Of a stretch of DNA of 64,000 nt, positions 22,801 to 30,713 are shown one piece after another. The notes under the pieces are model-generated. The model made no database searches. It had not been told where the DNA came from and was given only the letters and a program-made list of their open reading frames with translations. Numbering within the stretch: the first letter of the stretch is position 1; every line of letters starts with the position of its first letter. The position numbers and the translations under genes were made by a program. The DNA is from Dendrophyllia cribrosa (lineage: Eukaryota > Cnidaria > Anthozoa > Scleractinia > Dendrophylliidae), in contig JAJLRJ010000014.1 in the NCBI GenBank assembly GCA_024195265.1, positions 19,432,959-19,496,958 of the forward strand. Direction: 5' to 3'.

Positions 22801-23699
22801 GGTGGGGAGGGGGGTGGGGAGGGGGGTGGGAGACAGGGGGTATGAACTACCCTCTTTCTGTTTCCTAACTCCTGATTCCTGCCCCTTTCTTGAATCCCCC
22901 AAAGTGATCTGTACAGCCTCAGAATGGTCCAAATTTTTCCTGAAATGATTCTGACCTAATTACAGCACAGAAAATCATGACTTACACTGTAATATATTTT
23001 TTGCAAGCTACGATGTACACAATTACAGCACAGTAACAGGCTGTCATTTTCCATATGAACACAAAAAATTTCCTGGTTGGGTGTTGCTCACTGGGCAACT
23101 AAGGGGGAGGTGGGGGGGGGGGGGGGGGGTAAGAGAATTGAATTACAAAGAAAAACAAAGTACTGATGATGACCAAGAGTTATCATAGAGGGTCCACAAT
23201 AAGGTTCTCAGTTCCCGGCTTCCCGCCCATTTTTCCCTAGTCATCCTGCCATCTCGCCTCTTTTTACGTCGAAATCCCGATCCCGCCGTCATTTTCTTTT
23301 TAAATTACCTGAAAGTCAATACAGCTATACACAAAGGATCCATTTGTAGACCTTCACACGCTAGCCAATTCAGTCAATTCATGAGGTCACGTGCTCGTAG
23401 TTAAAATCCCGCTTCCCGCTACTGTGTTTAACTCGCATCCCGAATCCCGTCCTCAAAATAGGCCAGATCCTGCATTGTGTACCCTCATCATAGGAGAGCA
23501 ATGGTGCCCAGCAGTTAAGCTATGTTCTTCTTGTCGCCCAAAGACAAAAGCTAGTTGCCTGTGACACCCAGGCACTGCTAGAGCACAGCCCTGATGACTT
23601 TTTTGTTTGTTTATTACTTGCCAGGACAAATGGATCGTGTTTGGTGGAATGATAGTGACCTGTTTAATAATGTTCTTTGTGGTCAAGTACCTCACGTGA
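10847..23699 (+). CDS. GOSR2: Golgi SNAP receptor complex member 2 (membrin), Qb-SNARE, eight exons
   Basis: Exons: 10847-10875, 18333-18397, 18639-18747, 19351-19429, 20282-20335, 21159-21302, 22472-22558 and 23625-23699. All introns are GT-AG and phases agree, giving 213 residues (the human protein has 212). GOSR2 is the Qb-SNARE that pairs with syntaxin-5, BET1 and SEC22B for ER-to-Golgi fusion at the cis-Golgi. The start MDNLYQETN matches the family's MDPLFQQTH, and [11 protein letters not shown] and [18 protein letters not shown] are hallmark stretches. The SNARE motif covers about residues 125-190, with probable zero-layer Q155 in LRDQR. G145 corresponds to the human glycine mutated in progressive myoclonus epilepsy. 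A single C-terminal transmembrane segment spans about 194-213 with almost no lumenal tail. Intron 1 (7.4 kb) hosts a sense-strand LTR retrotransposon. Other introns carry MITEs, minisatellites and a (GAT)n tract. The first exon codes for fewer than ten residues and is placed by homology and phase. Confidence 0.95.
10876..11682. other. First part of GOSR2 intron 1
   Basis: No gene was recognised. At about 11083-11145 a small palindromic relic runs from CCTGCGAGCAGGCG to AACGCCTG around a purine-rich centre. Confidence 0.5.
11683..11840 (+). repeat. 5' LTR
   Basis: This is the 5' copy of the 158-bp direct repeat. It contains a (CT)n run, GCCGCCATATTGTCG and an AATAAA polyadenylation-type signal in TTTAATAAACCG. 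The last four or five bases (TGGC) may belong to the primer-binding site rather than the LTR. Confidence 0.85.
12026..16933 (+). CDS. Gag-Pol polyprotein of LTR retrotransposon (1635 residues)
   Basis: One unbroken frame in the order Gag, protease, RT, RNase H, integrase, which is the Ty3/gypsy order. An atypical zinc knuckle lies at about C270-C287 ([18 protein letters not shown]). The protease motif DTGAE begins at residue 364. The RT has [12 protein letters not shown] and, at the catalytic site, LADDLYCGG, where D818 and D819 are preceded by leucine and alanine instead of the usual Y-x. RNase H carries VTDGS with D968. The integrase has an HHCC-type zinc site at about residues 1215-1256, then D1279, D1336 and E1372. 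The last two are separated by exactly 35 residues (DD35E). A basic tail follows. All catalytic acids are present and there is no stop, so the protein may still be functional; activity is inference. The product would be a cytoplasmic particle protein and integrase, not a host enzyme. Confidence 0.92.
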   Translation: MNTRALKQWSLTKHESITSFEAWRQNLQYILSLDTNFACFLADNVTWLKKSPATPSRGFQDDGESVRASARRTAQQKCTHLELMLGQIANYCPVISRNTIVKNSTSMNSIWQDIRLHYGFQSTGAHLLDFNNIKLDPDERPEDLYQRLMSFIEDNLLLGNGHISHLGETPTTDEEMSPTLENLIVLTWLRLVHNELPNLVKQRYGTELRSRSLASLKPEISQALDSLLEEIRTSADAKILRASSSTFRPSMRAPYNTRPQLVTKRPVRSCPLCKQAGHNDYHFLSKCTYLPADDRAFLTKARLTSSLYEDVETEDPDLFHPLQAEDTVTPPCPSARIVSRRVSTKQSPHFNAFYRQHPLKLTLDTGAETSMIKASVARSIDAPIVKKSSQQALQADGVTPLAVVGETHLTLSRAHLTLTLDALVVEDLDIDILAGTPIMIANDISVRPAKRQVLIQDSEVILYNADANISAQAHAVRRTQSYLLRSSTPTTVVFPDEFFEMDVPPDFGPDCTLAIEARTDAPSNQCSKVAQLWPQPHIVEAVAHKVRIVNNTNEPRTIRRHEHFCQVRHTTTLDSASAPVEPPLPPFNNRDTPPQPSFFSDAVTIDPDHIVPEIVRNQFRQVLQTYDDVFNPTVVGYNGAAGPIEATVNMGPVQPPQRKGRVPQYSRDKLVELQEKFDELERCEVFRRPEDVGVTVEYLNPSFLVKKPSGGFRLVTAFADVGRYSKPQPLLMPDVDSTLRTIAPWKYIIKFDLTRAFYQIPLSKASMKYCSVATPFRGIRVYTRSAMGMPGSETSLEELMCRVLGDFIQEGFAAKLADDLYCGGDTPQELISNWSRILEALSRCNLRLSAAKTVICPKSTTVLGWIWSQGTLSASPHHIATLTNCPPPTTVKGLRSFIGAYKVLSRVVPHCSLLIDPLESSISSLQSHDVLQWDDHLRRKFTAAQEALNLHKSIVLPRPSDQLWIVTDGSVTKRGLGATLYVTRNDHLHLAGFYSAKLRKHQVTWLPCEVEALSIAAAVKHYSPFIIQYKHRACVLTDSQPCVQAINKLYRGEFSASPRVTSFLTTVSRYQVSLQHLADNANLPSDFASRNAPDCNEHHCQICSFIHETENSVVRGTSVQEILDNVKRLPFTSRSAWFNVQNECPDLRRVCAHLKQGTRPSKKLTNIRDVKRYLNVTSVSKDGLLVVHRSQPLTPPTELIVVPRPVLDGLLTALHVKLDHPSKHQLLMVVHFALDMSTAITRVSDSCHTCASLKKFPGALANQSSDDPPEVVGLSFAADVIRRCRQLILLLRETTTSYTVSCIVPDEKSDTLRNALTRLVVGLHPLDGPQAVIRVDPAPGFVSLRNTNALQHLGVSIEVGRIKNINKNPVAEKAVQELEEELLRQEPGGGPVTETGLAVATARLNARLRNQGLSSRELWTQRNQFSNEQIPLSDLQHITEKHRDRQINHPFSEQAKGGHGPSPSMTPLQVGDLVYVKADRDKSRAHDRYIIVSIDGEWCFIKKFSGSQLRTTSYKVKLAECYSVPPTIPTVVQPLISPAHDDDACDNSSEPSLPFQPLSAPQDLLRPHSPHLSVPSACQSDHADVGTSDDTSPVLTQVPTSPPLLTPDFPDPATSEPRPKRTCRPPKHLQDYILD
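17121..17278 (+). repeat. 3' LTR
   Basis: This is the 3' copy of the 158-bp repeat. It differs from the 5' copy at three positions: TTCTCGGCC for TTCTCAGCC, TTACGTTC for TTACCTTC, and CATTTCTGG for CATTACTGG. It provides the AATAAA signal for the element transcript and could also end GOSR2 transcripts prematurely. Confidence 0.85.
17779..18233. mobile_element. CCCGGGG-family MITE with 8-bp target duplication
   Basis: GCTCCATC occurs at 17779-17786 and 18226-18233 and brackets the element. The left end is a run of C then G followed by GGTACTTGACC. The right end contains GGGAGTACCCCCGCC. The inside repeats the word TACCCTGT(G/C)CAGGACA, in forms such as CCTGTTTAGGACAGA. An 8-bp duplication fits hAT-like transposition. 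Confidence 0.7.
18416..18617 (-). mobile_element. TTAACCC-family element, single unit, reverse orientation
   Basis: It starts TTAACCCATTCACTCCCAGA and carries the diagnostic core in reverse (TTTGCATGGTACCATTTG, CCTATGGTGTGTCCATTCAA). Its far end is worn down and lies about 20 bases before the acceptor of GOSR2 exon 3 (18639). Confidence 0.7.
18865..19140. mobile_element. MITE with TTAAGGCTGATTTAGATG ends
   Basis: The left TTAAGGCTGATTTAGATGAC and the right CCATCTAAATAAGCC are inverted repeats. The interior is rich in ACAACTTT/TTGCA words. Related designs occur at 40673 and 41738. It is nested in a region repeating GTCCACCTTA (18840-19290). Confidence 0.6.
19583..20222. mobile_element. Element with internal 76-bp and 17-bp tandem repeats
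   Basis: The ends ACAGTCAAATCTCTCC and GGAGGCTTGATTGTA are imperfect inverted repeats. The inside holds five units starting GTTCTCTTGTTCCCAAAG, four of them spaced exactly 76 bases apart. Then come about a dozen copies of a 17-base unit like CCTCTATAATGCGGACA. It lies in GOSR2 intron 4. Confidence 0.65.
20552..20680. repeat. Inverted repeat around TGAGTTATATAAGCAC
   Basis: TGAGTTATATAAGCAC at the left and GTGCTTATATAACTCA at the right pair. The pairing continues inward through GGAATTTTTAAGAA and TTCTTAAAAATTCC. A small MITE is likely. Confidence 0.6.
20948..21100. repeat. (GAT)n/(GGT)n microsatellite
   Basis: Interrupted trinucleotide repeat in GOSR2 intron 5. The poly-histidine ORF on the minus strand is its translation and is not a gene. 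Confidence 0.9.
21536..21944. mobile_element. MITE with AAGGCTGGYTTTCA ends and GGAGTCGGAGTC words
   Basis: AAGGCTGGCTTTCAATGGGG at the left is mirrored by CTAGTGAAAACCAGCCTTA at the right. The subterminal parts repeat GGAGTCG / CGACTCC words. Its right edge shares TTAA with the next element. Confidence 0.65.
21944..22424 (+). mobile_element. TTAACCC-family element with four 88-bp units
   Basis: It runs from TTAAGTCCTAAGAGTGCC to GAGAGTTGAAGGGTTAA. It contains four tandem units, each with AGAGGTTTCATTTGAATGGT and GACTCAAAAGTTAGAAC, spaced 88 bases. Because 88 is not a multiple of three, ORFs across it are incidental. Confidence 0.75.
22775..22830. repeat. G-rich minisatellite (GGGGTGGGGAGGG)n
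   Basis: A run of G followed by four units of GGTGGGGAGGGG in GOSR2 intron 7. It could form G-quadruplexes on the sense transcript. Confidence 0.85.
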
Positions 23700-23823
23700 T
23701 ATCCATGGATAAACCTCTGTATTCAGTGAACTCTCTCTCTAAAACAGAAAACCAGGCCAACTCTAACCTGTAGTGCAAGTGTTTTTTAAAGGGTTAGTGA
23801 GTACAGAGAAGGGTTGTAACAAG

Positions 23824-24121
23824 TTAACTCTTTAACTCCCAAGAGTGCCAAAGATAAAAATTCATATAAACAAAATTTCTTTTTGTAAAATATTGAAAAA
23901 CAAATGGTACCATGTGAAAGTACTGCTGAAGAGGTTTCATTTGAATGGTCACGCCACTGGATTTCATCCACAGACTCAAAAATTAGAACAAATGGTACGA
24001 TGCAAAAGTACTGCTGAAGAGGTTTCATTTGAATGGTCACACCATAGGATTTCCTACACAGACTCAAAAGTTAGAACTACATAACATGTCTCCATAATTG
24101 ACTCTGAGAGTGAAAGGGTTA
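23824..24121 (+). mobile_element. TTAACCC-family element, two units
   Basis: Starts TTAACTCTTTAACTCCCAAG and ends GAGAGTGAAAGGGTTA, with two 88-bp type units. It begins only 125 bases after the GOSR2 stop codon, so it may lie in the 3' UTR. Confidence 0.75.
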
Positions 24122-24169
24122 CAACAAAACAGCCAAGGGAGTAGGGGTCGGGTCCAATGCTACATTTCG

Positions 24170-24835
24170 CCAAGTTGGCTGGAAGGGATTGCCATATAAA
24201 ATTGACAGGGATAATCACTGGAAATTTTGAAAGGAACTGAACAGCTAAAAGGTACCATAAACCTGTTTTGTGGAAAAATTGTTCCTGTCAGTGTATCTGG
24301 CTTAAAGGGGCTATGTTATGGCGGTTTTTACATTTTTGTCTCAACTGTGCTAGAATTAAAACTGAGCATCTTACTTCAAACACAAAATGCTCTTAGAACA
24401 GCAAGAACAAGATATCAATTAAATTCTTGTAGAAAGAATAAACCATAATTAGTTTTTACCACATTTTCCAAAACACATTGAACAAACTTGAAAAAATTGG
24501 CCAATTTTTTCAAGTTGCAATCCATTTCCATCCTGGCCATCTGTAGTCAGAGGCACTTGTTTATAGTTTCATTATACTCGTAAAGCAATTTTAAACAAAA
24601 CTGGACCATTATTTTTGCGTTTCCACTGATATAAATATGTCTTTTAGCTTTTTAAAATAACGCTAAAAATGGTGACATAGCCCCTTAAATACCCTACAAG
24701 GTACAAGAATGACTTGGACAGTGATAATATTCGATTCAAACACCCTTTGTGGTAGCAAACCACAAATGTTAACCCCAAAATGGTACCACAATTACCACTG
24801 TCACTTTTATAAGGGAAAACGGTCCCCCAGAAATT
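24170..24835. mobile_element. Outer MITE, GACGGGGGTGCTCGTCGG family, interrupted
   Basis: The left part (CCATATAAAATTGACAGGGA...CTGGAAATTTTGAAA) and the right part (ACCACTGTCACTTTTATAAG) are the two diverged ends of the family seen at 28064-28531. Between them sits an unrelated element at 24302-24688. Confidence 0.5.
24302..24688. mobile_element. TTAA-flanked MITE, AGGGGCTATGT ends
   Basis: TTAA at 24302-24305 and 24685-24688 flank inverted ends AGGGGCTATGTTATGG and GGTGACATAGCCCC. TTAA targets are typical of piggyBac and Kolobok superfamilies; which one applies is not resolved. Confidence 0.7.
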
Positions 24836-25525
24836 TCAATAAATTATTTGGTGCTTGCCTGTTGACAAAATCAACTACACTGCAGGCTCTACCAGCTCTG
24901 AGTGTTTGCCTCAGAAAGGGGTTTATCTTAGAGAAGATGAATTATAACAGAAATGTACTTGATGTGTCGACCTTTTAGTTGTGATGTCTTCGAAACACTT
25001 CAATGGGTCCGCGGGGGGGGGGGGGGGGGGGGGCAGACCCCACAGAAAAATTATGCGGAGTACCCCTTCCCCCGGTCTCCTAAGCAGCTTCTATTTAGAT
25101 TGTGACACAGTAGTTTTCTCCGCTTGTAAAGAATTAACAGCTGTGAGACTGCCCCACCCCCTTCGGATGTTTAGAAGACAAGAAGAACGACTTACAGACA
25201 AAATGCACGCTTGTTTAATATACTATTTTATTATATGAAATTTATTAAACATACATTTTAAATGGAAATGCTTGAGATTTTTTATGAACATGAAAGATGA
25301 TCAGGGTAGTAAACTCAGGGAAAATTAAAAAAAATGTTCGTCAACTGATTTTTATTTCTCAGGAATCACCTTAATGCTGTGTTACGAAGTTAAAACCGTG
25401 TAACAGCCTGCGGACGATTTTTAACCCTGACGAAACATCTTGTTGCGCTATCATGTTGCAATTATTTGGAGATGTGCAGTTATAAAACTAATCTCATTCC
25501 CAAAACTGGGGACGAGATGAGTAAA
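24836..25525. other. Intergenic, no gene recognised
   Basis: It contains a G run at about 25012-25033 followed by GCAGACCCCACAG, possibly an end of a CCCGGGG-family element. No coding signal was recognised. Confidence 0.4.
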
Positions 25526-25846
25526 CCCCCGGGGGGGGGGGGGGTACTCCCTTACATACGCTATATAGATATGTGCCGCCCGATAGGGTAGGGATTTTTA
25601 GGCGCTCAGTCCTTAAATAGGGTATCCTTTTTGGTATTTTTGGTACTGTGGTCCTTAGATATTCCTTAGATAGGGTCACTAAATTGCAGTATCCACCCCA
25701 ATGCGCAAAACGAAAAATATATGGTCTGTTTAAACTGGGCCTTAAAAAGGGTATCAAATCTCGATTTTCTACCCTTAAATAGGGTCAGGATTTGAGAACC
25801 TTGGCGGCACACACCTATCCTACATTGTCGGGAGTACCCCCCGGCG

Positions 25847-25880
<34 letters not shown>
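25526..25880. mobile_element. CCCGGGG-family MITE with G tracts at both ends
   Basis: Begins CCCCC then about 14 G and GTACTCCCTTACATACG. Ends GTCGGGAGTACCCCCCGGCG followed by a G run of about 30. The interior repeats CCTTAAATAGGGT words. The two ends are inverted repeats apart from the extra right-hand G run. Confidence 0.65.
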
Positions 25881-25881
<1 letters not shown>

Positions 25882-26047
25882 AAAAACTTTGCAGCATACA
25901 TTGCGCCAACAAAATATTGCGTTAAAAATCGTCCACACGCTATACGCAACAATGTTGTCGTCAAAAATTGTCGTTCAGTAAAAGTTGTCTCGTGTATCGT
26001 CAGCTGTTCTTGTATTCATAACTAAGCCACAACTGAGATATCGTCCT

Positions 26048-26262
26048 TCAACTCCCAAGAGTGCCAAATATCAAAATTCAAGAAAAATCCCAAATTTCAT
26101 TTTGTAAAATATTAAAAAACAAATGGTACCATGCAAAAGAACTGCCAAAGAGGTTTAATTTGAATGGTCACATCATAGGCCGGATTTCATCCACAGACTC
26201 AAAAGTTAGAACTACGGCACATGACTCCATAATTGACTCTGCGAGTGAAAGGAGGGGACATT
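26048..26262 (+). mobile_element. TTAACCC-family element, single unit
   Basis: Carries CAACTCCCAAGAGTGCC, one core unit with AATGGTACCATGCAAAAG, and GACTCTGCGAGTGAAAGG. A short duplication inserted CCGG into the usual CATAGGATTTC. Confidence 0.7.
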
Positions 26263-28055
26263 TCGGTTGAATTTAAATGAAATAGTTAGAGTTTTAAAAA
26301 ATATATAGAAGACAGAAACTTTGTTTTGAAACATCAGCAAACTTCGATACCCATACTAGAGCATCCCAGGTTGATAGCGGACTATTTGGTGCCCATCTAC
26401 TAATTATGAACTTCAGACTCGAATCTTAAAACTTCATTAAATCTTCGATATTTCTTATTTGTCTAAATTTACAACCCTCCCCCCCCCCTTTTTTTTTCTC
26501 TCAAACTCTCTTAAGAATCACTCAAGATTCATAAAACTTCACATAACATCGATTTACAAACCAGTTGAGGCATTTTTGTTCCCATAAAGCAAATCTAAGA
26601 CAGTGCAATGGCATTCATCTCTAACTGACTGTCTAAACGTGCCAATTGCACGTGGAAATCACGTGCGCTGTTGACCCGGTAAAAAAAGTTTCCGATATTT
26701 ATCACGGTGAGATCGCAGTTTTCGACTGAGTATGTACAGTAAATAACGTTTCTGAAAGTTTGAAGCATAAATACTTGTTGCAATATCCATGATGACGCAC
26801 TAACTGCACGCAAAGCAGATGAAATCATAGAAATATTGGCAGCGGGAAAGCCATGCACATGTATGCGTCGACAATGAAGTTAAGGGAAGAAAATGGGACA
26901 TCGGCAATCATAGACTTGTCTCGAATGTTTAAGAAACATCTTTACCATCGCTGAATCTCCTACATTTTCTTTAAGTGGAACTATTATAAAGCTAGCTTCG
27001 GAGCCCATTGTTAAGCAGATACCGCGCGCGTTAACGATCTCCAACTCTCTACCGTCATCTATCGCGCGTCAGTCAGGCTGTCGACATTTTTCTTACCCAA
27101 AGCGTTCGCCCACTTAAGAGTATTTTTCGCTATTATCAGTCTTGAGTACCGCTAAATGTTCAACAGTAATATTTCATGGCCAATATCTGCACAGATATAT
27201 TTAACAGAACATATCAGAAAAGTTTGGCGCGACGAATAAATCAGTATCATGATATAGATTCCACTGGGAGATTCGATCGGCAAAATCGACTCGCTAACAT
27301 GAAGCCAGAGATGGTCAACGCCATGTTGGTTAATTGTTGTTGGTTACTGTCCCTGTCCCTTTTGTTCGGGAAATCCGGTTTTCTTCACTCCATAATAATA
27401 ATAATAAAAAAAAACATTCTAAATTCTATCTGACACGTTAGCCGAACCACCGTAAAACCCAGTGTAGGGAGTACTCCCCCCGCCACTCCGGGGAGAGAAA
27501 GTGTTTTAGTACGCCTGGCATCCACTTGATACCTGCCAAGTCACACGGCTGCGTGTCCAAAACTCCGATCTCATGCCAACTCACAACTATGGAGCAATTT
27601 CTCACGCCTGACTTACAGATTTGAGTTATCAGCCTTAACTGATCGCATGATCCAATTAAAAATATAGTTACGTTCATGAAAATTTGGCCCTTTTTTTTGT
27701 AGGTTTTTATCGTTCTGAACATTACGATTACAGCTGGATGTTATTAAACGGAGGTCTGAGGTCCATGGAAACTTCCGAATTCTTCGGAACATCTTCGGAC
27801 AACTTCGGACATCTTCGGAATAGATTGGGTTGTCTTCGGATTTGGTCAGGTCGCCTTCGGAAATCCTGGCGCTCCCACGAAAAAATTCTCACGCCTATCA
27901 CTCGGAAAAAGTTGGCAGGGCTTTAGGGTCATGGTATATAGGCATAGTTTCTGGGACGAAAGAGTTTTTACTGAACTGGCTAGATCACGGCATCTTTTCT
28001 AATTATGATCTGCAAAACTTGAAAATGTCAGTGGATAAACTAAGGCGACGGCCAT
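26263..28055. other. Intergenic, no gene recognised
   Basis: Only short ORFs without recognisable domains. Bases 27760-27860 repeat the word CTTCGGA. Bases 27465-27500 hold a partial MITE end (GGGAGTACTCCCCCCGCC). Confidence 0.4.
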
Positions 28056-28063
28056 ATTGAACG

Positions 28064-28531
28064 CCCGGGGGGGGGGGGGGGGGGGGGGGGGGTTAGGGGT
28101 TAGGGTTAGGGTTAGGGTTAGGGTTAGGGTTAGGGTTAGGGTTAGAGGTTAGGGGTTAGGGTTAGGGTTAGGGTTAGGTTAGGGTTAGGGTTAGGGTTAG
28201 GGTTAGGGTTAGGGTTAGGGGTTAGGGTTAGGGTTAAAAATGACGGGGGTGCTCGTCGGAAATTTTCGAAAAACACCCTAAAAGGTACCAGAATCTGGTT
28301 TGATGGGCGTGGCTCAAAAGAATTTTTACCCCTAAGAGGTACCAATTCTAAAACAACACATGTCATATTCTGTCATATTTTTTCGGCTCAATACCCTGAA
28401 AGGTACCGCGATAATTCTAACGGTGGTCATTTTAGATTTTAGTACCCTAAGCGGTACCAATCTACAAATTTTGACCCCTAAAAGGTACGACGAGCACCCC
28501 CGTCATTTTTATATGGGAGTCCCCCCCCGGG
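28064..28531. mobile_element. CCCGGGG-family MITE containing a telomeric array
   Basis: The target duplication ATTGAACG occurs at 28056-28063 and 28532-28539. Inside, the left end is CCC plus a run of 26 G, then a TTAGGG array, then AAAAATGACGGGGGTGCTCG. The right end is the mirror, CGAGCACCCCCGTCATTTTT, then ATATGGGAGTCCCCCCCCGGG. Compared with the right end, the array stands where ACTCCCATAT would be expected. Confidence 0.8.
28093..28235 (+). repeat. Interstitial (TTAGGG)n telomere-type array, about 24 units
   Basis: Nearly pure TTAGGG hexamers with a few TTAGGGG and TTAGG variants. TTAGGG is the telomere repeat of most animals including cnidarians. Unique-type sequence on both sides shows this is not a chromosome end. 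Confidence 0.95.
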
Positions 28532-28911
28532 ATTGAACGAAGATGACTTCTAGTAAGAAAAATTAAGGTGTAGGTACCTCATTTTCTCTTGCTTCTAGAT
28601 GATCACGCTGATCACACGCAACAGTAGCACATTATGGTAGTTTCTGCACCAGACAATCGGCTGTATGTTGTCCCTTTATAAAAACCACGTACATGTAAAT
28701 AAATGATTCTCTCTACATCTACATAAATTTAAAGTCCAACAAAGGGGGATACCCATCACTGCAAGACGTTGAAAAACATAAACACGGCTCAAGGCTTCTA
28801 TCGAATTCACCAATATCACCCTTTTAAAATAAAGAATTGACGTTTTTCACTTGTGTGCGTTTATTCATAACGCTTTTTTCATGTACCAGTCTTTTTTGCC
28901 AGTACCGCTAC

Positions 28912-29366
28912 GATGCAATCCCGGGGGGGGGGGGGGGGGGGGGAGGTACTCCCTATAATGGGCTATACGGGGATGCTCCGCCCGAAAGAGGTACCTTTTT
29001 TAGGCTGGAAGAATATGAAAGGGTCGGGATTTCACGAGTTTAAGTATGTGAAAGGGTAGGGATTTCACGAAGAATAGGAAATGGTAGCGAAAACACGAGT
29101 TGAAGTATAAAAAAGGTAGGGAAAACTGCCATTTGAGTATTATAAAAAGGGCCTTTCAAAATATATCAAACAGACGCATGCAAAGGCCATATGAAAGGGG
29201 TACCATTTTTAATGAAAGGTACATGAAAGGGGTACCATTTTCAATGAAAGGTATATCAAAGGGGTACCTTTTCTGTCAAAAATGGTATATGAAAGGGTAA
29301 GGGTTTGGATCTCGGGGCGGAGCATCCCCGTACAAAACTTTGTTGAGTACCCCCCGGGGATGCAAT
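28912..29366. mobile_element. CCCGGGG-family MITE with 8-bp target duplication GATGCAAT
   Basis: GATGCAAT at 28912-28919 and 29359-29366 flank an element starting CCC plus a long G run and ending CCCCCCGGG. Subterminal GGGGATGCTCCGCCCG at the left is mirrored by CGGGGCGGAGCATCCCC at the right. Interior words repeat ATGAAAGGGGTACC. Confidence 0.8.
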
Positions 29367-29412
29367 ATTCCTGGCGGTTTTCTCGTCGGCATTTACAGTT
29401 CGTCACCTATAG

Positions 29413-29693
29413 TATACAGCTGTTTCGAGAAAGGTTGTCGGAAAAAAAGAGCAAAAGTGCACGCGTCAATCCCGAAAAATAATATGGGATATGATCAATG
29501 AATTTTAATAAGTCAAATAAATACATGAAACCCGCGATGCCTCATCTGTACAGGGATGATCTTAGATGGCGGGCCATTGGGATAAATGAGCTTTTAGGAT
29601 ATAGCGTGGATGACTACCCACAATACCTTTCTGGATTGTCGCGTGCACTTTCACACTTTTTTTTCCGACAACCTTTCTCGAAACAGCTGTATA
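29413..29693. mobile_element. Tc1/mariner-type deletion derivative with transposase remnant
   Basis: TA at both edges flanks inverted ends TACAGCTGTTTCGAGAAAGG and CCTTTCTCGAAACAGCTGTA; the arms extend about 50 bases. An internal ORF (29498 on) contains YRDDLRWRAIGINELLGYS. This resembles the N-terminal helix-turn-helix start of Tc1/IS630-like transposases, but is cut off before any catalytic residue. Confidence 0.7.
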
Positions 29694-30713
29694 TGACAGT
29701 GAGTGTGTGCCTCATTGAATTTGGGATTTTCTGTACAGCGTGGATGATTAATTCTCTTATATAAGGTTAAGTTTTAAAAGGCTGCTAAAAATGTGGTTTG
29801 GAATTGATATCGCGTGACGTGTGTTGAAAAATACCGCTATAAAGGATCACGGATGGCCTATGCATGACAGTCACGCACCTGACAGTCACGCAAGCCGCGC
29901 GAACTTTACCCTCGCCAGTTTATTTACTGTTTTTATTTTTAAAAGCAAAAGTATCATGATTGTTTGATCTTGAAAAGGAGTCAAAATGAACTGTTAAAAA
30001 TTGTTCTCGCGTGGCGGACTAATCCAAGATGGCGGTCCGTAAGGTATCGTGAGAGACTGGGAACAAAAAGCCAAGTATTCCCTTCCACCTCCCCTTCGGT
30101 CGAGTAACCGTTTAATGGATATTTTCAATCGCCGAAATTAGGTGGTATCTTGTGAAATTAGTCAAAGCTGATCGAAAATACAACGATATAAATGCTTCAA
30201 ATAAAGTCTTCAAAAGTGCAGCTTGCATATTTACTCAGGGAGTATTGAAAACATCCGCAACTCTTGGGGTCCCCCTAGTCCAAGGCCTTGACTAAGCAGG
30301 GTGGGGACGGAGGAATAACAACCCTAAGATGGCGGCTTCGCGCTTGTGAAGTATTTTTCTCCCCACGCTCAGTTCTCCAATGGAAAGCGATAGAAAATGG
30401 ATAGAAGAACAATGTTTTTCTTAAAAAATGAATGAAAAGGTCGTCCAGCCAGCTGAGGACGACATGAAGGTGAAGTATGAGTGTGATATTTCTAATATTT
30501 GTGCGCGCTTTTCTCATTCACGTTCACTCTAGAGGATTACAATATAAATTTTGCTCTCTCAGTCCAGTTTACACATTGTATTCCTTGTTCGTAACACAGC
30601 TCAACTCACAGAGCGGATTAGAAAAGAAAGAAATTTTCCGACTTGAGACGCTTAATAAGATTATAAACGTTTAACGTTTGACCCACATGTTCAGCTGCAG
30701 CAGTCTTGCGAAA
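29694..30713. other. Possible promoter region, no gene recognised
   Basis: AAGATGGCGG motifs lie at 30026-30035 and 30326-30336. They suggest a transcription start upstream of 30714, either for the candidate small ORF or for untranslated SLC4 leader exons. No conserved coding segment was seen. Confidence 0.3.

Noticed and set aside
22738..22932. [11 protein letters not shown] repeat peptide ORF
   Set aside because: It comes from the G-rich minisatellite; no start context or neighbouring exon supports it.
25666..26025. Poly-proline and poly-glycine ORFs on the two strands
   Set aside because: They are translations of a G run at a MITE end.
28093..28235. TTAGGG array as a true chromosome end or fusion point
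   Set aside because: The array lies inside an element with matching 8-bp flanks, so neither explanation is needed.
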